Positions 29,015 to 32,950 of a stretch of 32,950 nucleotides of DNA are shown piece after piece. The translations under genes were made by a program, and so were the position numbers. Below the pieces are notes generated by a model that had not been told where the DNA came from, did no database searches, and saw only the letters and a program-made list of their open reading frames with translations. This DNA is from JAHFKM01 sp035655455 (GTDB lineage: Archaea > Nanobdellota > Nanobdellia > SCGC-AAA011-G17 > GW2011-AR18). The stretch is from assembly GCA_035655455.1 (NCBI GenBank), contig DASRUL010000014.1, positions 1-32,950 of the forward strand. Reading direction: 5' to 3'. Within the stretch, counting starts at the first letter, position 1; every line of letters starts with the position of its first letter.

Positions 29015-32011
29015 ATGGGTTTGGCTATTAGCGTTAAAAGTAAAATTCCAGATGCGCGTGCTGTTGTAAGAAAAAAGAAGTTGGAAAAGGAAGGGTTTAG
29101 TGGAAAGATTGATTCGTTAGAGATAGTGGATGTATATAGTTTAGATGTAGGGATGAATGGCCAACTTTTTCAAGAGCCTTCCCAGTTAGAAATGCTTCAT
29201 ACAGTCATCATGAATCCTGTGACCCAAAAATCAGATGAAGTGTCGATGCAACCTCCGGAAAGGTTTGATTGGGCGATTGAGATAGGATACTTACCTGGTG
29301 TTACAGACAATGTTGCCGCAACTGTAAAAGAAGGTCTTGAAGATTTGTTTAAAGTGGGAATAGGTGGAGAGCAAAGAGTTTACACTGCTCAAATTAGTTT
29401 TGTTTCTGGGAGTTTGTCACGAGAGGATGCTGTGAGGGTTGGTGAAAGTTTGGCAAATCCGTTGATTCAAAATATTACTGTAAAGAGTTATGAGGAATTT
29501 GTAAAGAACCCTCTTCCTGAAATTCCTAGAGTAAGACTTCATGGAAGCAGAAAGGTGGACCTTGTTGATCTTCTTAATACAGGTGATGAGGAGCTCACAG
29601 TTATAGGAAAGGAAGGAATCGCAAATAGCGATGGTTCGAGAAGAGGCCCTCTCGCTCTTGATCTTACGTATATGAAAGCAATTCAAGCGCATTTTAGGGA
29701 TAAAGGGAGGAATCCTACTGATGTTGAAGTTGAGGCTCTCGCACAGACATGGTCGGAGCATTGTAAGCACACGATTTTTGCTGATCCGCTTGATGAAATT
29801 GTAGAGGGCTTGTATGAAAAATTCATTAAAGGTGCGACCAAGCGGATTAGAGCGCAAAGACGAGATGATGATTTTTGTGTTTCTGTTTTTACAGACAATT
29901 CTGGTGCAATTATGTTTGACGAAAGACATTTAGTTACTCATAAGGTTGAGACGCATAATAGTCCTTCTGCTCTCGACCCTTTCGGTGGAGCGATTACTGG
30001 AATTGTTGGAGTGAATAGGGATGCGCTTGGTTTTGGGTTGGGCGCGAAGCCTATTATTAACACATATGGTTTTTGTTTTGGTAATCCTGATGATTTAGAG
30101 CCTATTTACAAAGATGCGGAGAGAAAAAAGAGAATGCTCCCTCCGAGAAGAATGCTAGAGGGAGTTGTTGACGGTGTAAAAGTTGGCGGGAATTGCTCTG
30201 GAATTCCCACCCCTCAAGGTTTTGTCTATTTTGATGAACGTTACAAAGGAAAACCTCTTGTTTTTGTTGGAACTGTCGGTCTTATACCAAGAGAAAGTGC
30301 TGGAAGACCAAGCCAGATGAAAGCTGCTCAGCCCGGAGATTATGTTGTGATGGTAGGTGGAAGAGTTGGGCAAGACGGAATTCACGGCGCTACTTTTTCT
30401 TCTGAAGCATTGAGTCATGGAAGTCCTGCGTCTGCTGTGCAGATTGGTGATCCCATTACCCAAAAGAAGATGAGCGATGCGCTTGTTAAGGAGGCAAGGG
30501 CGTTGGGGTTGTATTCTAGTATTACTGATAACGGCGCTGGAGGGCTATCGTGCTCTGTCGCTGAAATGGCAAAAGAATCTGGTGGCTGCCTTGTTGAGCT
30601 TGACAAAGTTCCTTTAAAATATCCCGGGTTGCAGCCTTGGCAGATTTGGATTTCTGAGTCGCAGGAGAGGATGACGCTTGCTGTTCCTCAAGAGAAGTGG
30701 AAAGAGTTCCACGATTTGATGAAAAGGCGAGGAGTGGAATCTGCTATTATTGGTGAGTTTACAGATTCTGAAAGATGCGTTGTCCAGTATAAAGAAGAAA
30801 CTGTTATGGATGTAGATATGAACTTTTTACATGAGGGTCTTCCTCAAAGATCAATGAAAGCTAAGTATACTGAAATTATTCATGAGAAGCCATTAATCCC
30901 ACAACTTGAGGACCTTACAAGTTCTTTGCACGCAATGCTAAGCAGACCGAATATTGCTTCTTTTGCTTTTATCTCAGAACAGTATGATCACGAAGTACAA
31001 GGAGGTTCTGTCTTAAAACCATTACAAGGAAGAGGGAGAGTTAATGGCGACGCGACAGTTACCCGGCCTGTTTTGGATTCTAAAAAGGGAGTGGTGCTCT
31101 CGCAAGGAATTTTTCCTAGCTATAGCGATATTTATACCCAAGACATGGCTGGTGCTGCCATAGACACTGCTATTAGAAATGCTCTTGCAGTCGGAGCAAG
31201 ACTTGAGCGTATAGCCTTGCTTGATAATTTTTGTTGGTGCAGTTCGAATGAGCCTGAAAGATTAGGTCAATTAAAAGAAGCTGCGCGAGGGTGTTATGAG
31301 TATGCTGTAGCTTATGGTACTCCTTTTATCTCTGGAAAAGATAGCATGTTTAATGATTTCAATGGTTTTGATAATGAAGGTAAGCCTATAAAAATTTCAA
31401 TTCCTCCGACGTTGCTTATCTCTTCTCTAGGAATTGTCGATGATATAGAAAAAGTTGTGTCTTTAGATGCTAAATCTCCTGGAGATCTTGTGTATCTTAT
31501 TGGAAATCCCCTTTATGAATGGATGGGTGGTTCTGAATATTTTGCAATGGTTGGAGAAGCAACAAGAGGAAAGAGGTATATTGGAAATAAAACCGCCCAG
31601 ATTAGTGTTGAAAAGAATAAAGAAGTGTATACTGCTTTTTCTGAATGTATAGAAGAGAGTATCGTTGCATCAGCACAAAGCGTGCACAGGGGAGGAATGA
31701 TTGTTGCCCTTGCAAAGACTGCGATGGGCGGTAAACTTGGAATGGAAGTATCACTTCGTGATGTTCCTGGGGAATATCAGAGGGATGACTATAGCCTCTA
31801 TTCTGAAACTCCGGGAAGACTGGTAGTTACAGTCCATCCGCGACACAGACAACGATTCGGGAGGATTATGGGGGCTAATTTCTATGTCCCTATTGGTCAA
31901 ATATTACCCCATACAAATTTTAGAGTGTTTGGAAGAGGGGGAGAGAAGGTAGTAGACACCGACGTGGAGGAAATGCTAAAATCTTACAGATTAAGGTTTG
32001 AGGATTATTAA
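29015..32011 (+). CDS. purL: Phosphoribosylformylglycinamidine synthase PurL with PurS-like N-terminus
   Basis: At 998 residues this is longer than ordinary PurL (~720) and shorter than the fully fused bacterial enzyme (~1300). Residues ~1-170 (including IGYLPGVTDNVAATVKEGL) look like two PurS-type modules. The synthase core follows: TWSEHCKHT (245-253) with the catalytic His, ETHNSPSALDPFGGA, GRVGQDGIHGATFSS, DNGAGGLSCSVAEMA, a second half with DMAGAAIDTAIRNAL, and GKDSMFNDF. It makes FGAM from FGAR using ammonia from PurQ. The glutaminase domain is absent and is supplied by the next gene, which overlaps by one base. The start is leaderless behind ATACTTTAAAAGG. Confidence 0.92.
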   Translation: MGLAISVKSKIPDARAVVRKKKLEKEGFSGKIDSLEIVDVYSLDVGMNGQLFQEPSQLEMLHTVIMNPVTQKSDEVSMQPPERFDWAIEIGYLPGVTDNVAATVKEGLEDLFKVGIGGEQRVYTAQISFVSGSLSREDAVRVGESLANPLIQNITVKSYEEFVKNPLPEIPRVRLHGSRKVDLVDLLNTGDEELTVIGKEGIANSDGSRRGPLALDLTYMKAIQAHFRDKGRNPTDVEVEALAQTWSEHCKHTIFADPLDEIVEGLYEKFIKGATKRIRAQRRDDDFCVSVFTDNSGAIMFDERHLVTHKVETHNSPSALDPFGGAITGIVGVNRDALGFGLGAKPIINTYGFCFGNPDDLEPIYKDAERKKRMLPPRRMLEGVVDGVKVGGNCSGIPTPQGFVYFDERYKGKPLVFVGTVGLIPRESAGRPSQMKAAQPGDYVVMVGGRVGQDGIHGATFSSEALSHGSPASAVQIGDPITQKKMSDALVKEARALGLYSSITDNGAGGLSCSVAEMAKESGGCLVELDKVPLKYPGLQPWQIWISESQERMTLAVPQEKWKEFHDLMKRRGVESAIIGEFTDSERCVVQYKEETVMDVDMNFLHEGLPQRSMKAKYTEIIHEKPLIPQLEDLTSSLHAMLSRPNIASFAFISEQYDHEVQGGSVLKPLQGRGRVNGDATVTRPVLDSKKGVVLSQGIFPSYSDIYTQDMAGAAIDTAIRNALAVGARLERIALLDNFCWCSSNEPERLGQLKEAARGCYEYAVAYGTPFISGKDSMFNDFNGFDNEGKPIKISIPPTLLISSLGIVDDIEKVVSLDAKSPGDLVYLIGNPLYEWMGGSEYFAMVGEATRGKRYIGNKTAQISVEKNKEVYTAFSECIEESIVASAQSVHRGGMIVALAKTAMGGKLGMEVSLRDVPGEYQRDDYSLYSETPGRLVVTVHPRHRQRFGRIMGANFYVPIGQILPHTNFRVFGRGGEKVVDTDVEEMLKSYRLRFEDY

Positions 32012-32808
32012 TGGCAAAACCTAAAGTTTTAGTACTCACTGGATATGGGATTAATTGTGAAGAGGAAACAAGTTTTGCTTTTCAGACTGCTGGAGCGCAT
32101 GCGGAGGTTGTGCACATTAATGATCTTATTGATAGGCATAAAAAGTTGGAAGAGTATCAAATCTTAGTTGTTCCTGGCGGGTTTTCATATGGTGATGATA
32201 CTGGTTCTGGAAAGGCTTTGGCAAATAAGATAAGAAATAATTTAGGAGAGGAGACTTTGAGATTTATGCGAGAGGATAATCTTGTTCTTGGAATTTGTAA
32301 TGGTTTTCAAGTCCTTGTGAATTTAGGAGTGTTGCCAGCGTTAGATAATTCTTACGAGCCGCAAGTGGCTCTGACGCATAATGATTCGGCGCGATATACT
32401 GACCGGTGGGTTGATTTAGATTTTTTAGGAATAAGCCCTTGGATAGACGGAATAAGAAGGATAAGTTTGCCAGTGGCGCATGGAGAGGGGAGGTTTTATG
32501 CTGAGCCTAAAATTCTTCGCCGGCTTCAACAGCAAAATCTTGTTTCAGTAAGGTACGCTAAGGGAGAGATGTGTGATCTTGAAGGGTTGGGATATAATCC
32601 TAATGGGTCTTTGGAAGATATCGCGGGAATTACAGATGGTTCTGGGAGGGTGTTAGGGATGATGCCTCATCCAGAGCGAGCAATATTCTTTACCCAGCTT
32701 CCGCATTGGACGTTGCTTAAAGAGAGATGCGTAAGAAAAGGAGAAAAACTTCCAAGTGAAGGTCCGGGAATACAAATCTTTAAGAATGGAGTGAGATATT
32801 TTGAGTAA
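32011..32808 (+). CDS. purQ: Phosphoribosylformylglycinamidine synthase glutaminase subunit PurQ
   Basis: The 265-residue class I glutamine amidotransferase has VPGGFSYGDD (54-63), the nucleophile elbow GICNG with Cys96, and MMPHPER with His220 and Glu222, completing the catalytic triad. LTGYGINCEEE at the start is the PurQ-type N-terminus. It supplies ammonia to PurL in the fourth step of de novo purine synthesis. The ATG overlaps the purL stop by one base. The length is slightly above short PurQ (~225), fitting partners of the longer PurS-fused PurL. Neighbours purL and purM confirm the pathway; the enzymes would act in the cytosol as a complex. Confidence 0.93.
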   Translation: MAKPKVLVLTGYGINCEEETSFAFQTAGAHAEVVHINDLIDRHKKLEEYQILVVPGGFSYGDDTGSGKALANKIRNNLGEETLRFMREDNLVLGICNGFQVLVNLGVLPALDNSYEPQVALTHNDSARYTDRWVDLDFLGISPWIDGIRRISLPVAHGEGRFYAEPKILRRLQQQNLVSVRYAKGEMCDLEGLGYNPNGSLEDIAGITDGSGRVLGMMPHPERAIFFTQLPHWTLLKERCVRKGEKLPSEGPGIQIFKNGVRYFE

Positions 32809-32811
32809 AAA

Positions 32812-32950
32812 ATGAAAAAACAACTAACGTATGCTGATGCAGGTGTTGATCGTGATTTAGGAAATGAGGTTTCGAAGATTCTTTATCATGCTGCGAAAAT
32901 GACATGGAAAAATAGAAAGGGAAGGCTTGGAGAGGTGATTGTTCCTTTTG
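32812..32950 (+). CDS. purM: Phosphoribosylformylglycinamidine cyclo-ligase PurM, 5' part
   Basis: The frame starts at ATG 32812, three bases after purQ ends, and is open to the window edge. Its first residues (LTYADAGVDRDLGN) match the YxxAGVDidaGn start of PurM (AIR synthetase), which closes FGAM to AIR, the next step after PurLQ. Only 46 codons are present, so the rest of the enzyme cannot be judged. Confidence 0.85.
   Translation, partial: MKKQLTYADAGVDRDLGNEVSKILYHAAKMTWKNRKGRLGEVIVPF

Overview
The window looks like the chromosome of an archaeon, most likely of the DPANN type (Woesearchaeota/Pacearchaeota-like). The signs are: TATA-like boxes about 25 bases upstream of start codons with little or no leader (leaderless transcripts); two tRNA genes with introns, one at the canonical 37/38 site and one at a non-canonical site; tRNA C56 ribose methyltransferase aTrm56; an AbrB-PhoU regulator; a KKGQ-type pilin-like signal; and a PKD surface protein with a C-terminal helical tail. 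The lineage is an inference. Several genes look bacterial in type (short tRNA-guanine transglycosylase, UDP-glucuronate decarboxylase, TSP3-repeat lipoprotein), suggesting old gene transfer.

Layout. 1-2.3 kb: a broken CYTH gene, a 61-bp palindromic relic of an IS630-like element, and a minus-strand cluster of a 64-residue peptide ending in a Gly-rich aromatic tail, a small overlapping ORF, a radical SAM protein and a GNAT acetyltransferase. This resembles a RiPP (modified peptide) locus, but its radical SAM enzyme appears to lack an internal segment. 2.7-3.4 kb: a calcium-binding-repeat lipoprotein. 3.7-10.3 kb: an AbrB-PhoU regulator divergent from a tight seven-gene operon: AdoMet decarboxylase, branched-chain polyamine synthase, methyltransferase, divergent NDK-like protein, MoaA-like radical SAM enzyme, PLP aminotransferase and CYTH protein. 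It looks like polyamine synthesis joined to an unknown modification or nucleotide pathway. 10.35-10.95 kb: an IS630-like transposase 3' end fused to a truncated endonuclease/exonuclease/phosphatase gene.

10.9-26.3 kb is mostly chromosomal backbone with more G+T-rich coding: pilin-like protein, DUF4344-like lipoprotein, methyltransferase, tRNA-Arg(CCT), tgt with a PIG-L deacetylase, tRNA-Gly(TCC), UDP-glucuronate decarboxylase, a Ca2+-type P-ATPase, a PKD surface protein, aTrm56 with adenylate kinase, two small membrane proteins and a DUF2203 protein. Two very small genes lie in the gaps: a 36-residue basic protein and a 22-residue lipoprotein.

26.37-28.53 kb is an inserted AT-rich block. A two-gene cassette (class I aminoacyl-tRNA-synthetase-like core plus ASCH protein, then an ASCH fragment) lies between two near-identical copies of a 102/114-bp repeat with 14-bp inverted ends. 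The whole cassette is bounded by a 7-bp direct repeat GAAAGGC. A second, 139-bp element with 11-bp inverted ends follows, bounded by the same 7-mer. After it come a Rieske ferredoxin and the purine operon purL (with PurS-like N-terminus), purQ and purM (cut by the window end). The strongest candidates for something undescribed are the aaRS-like/ASCH cassette, the polyamine-linked operon and the radical SAM/peptide locus.
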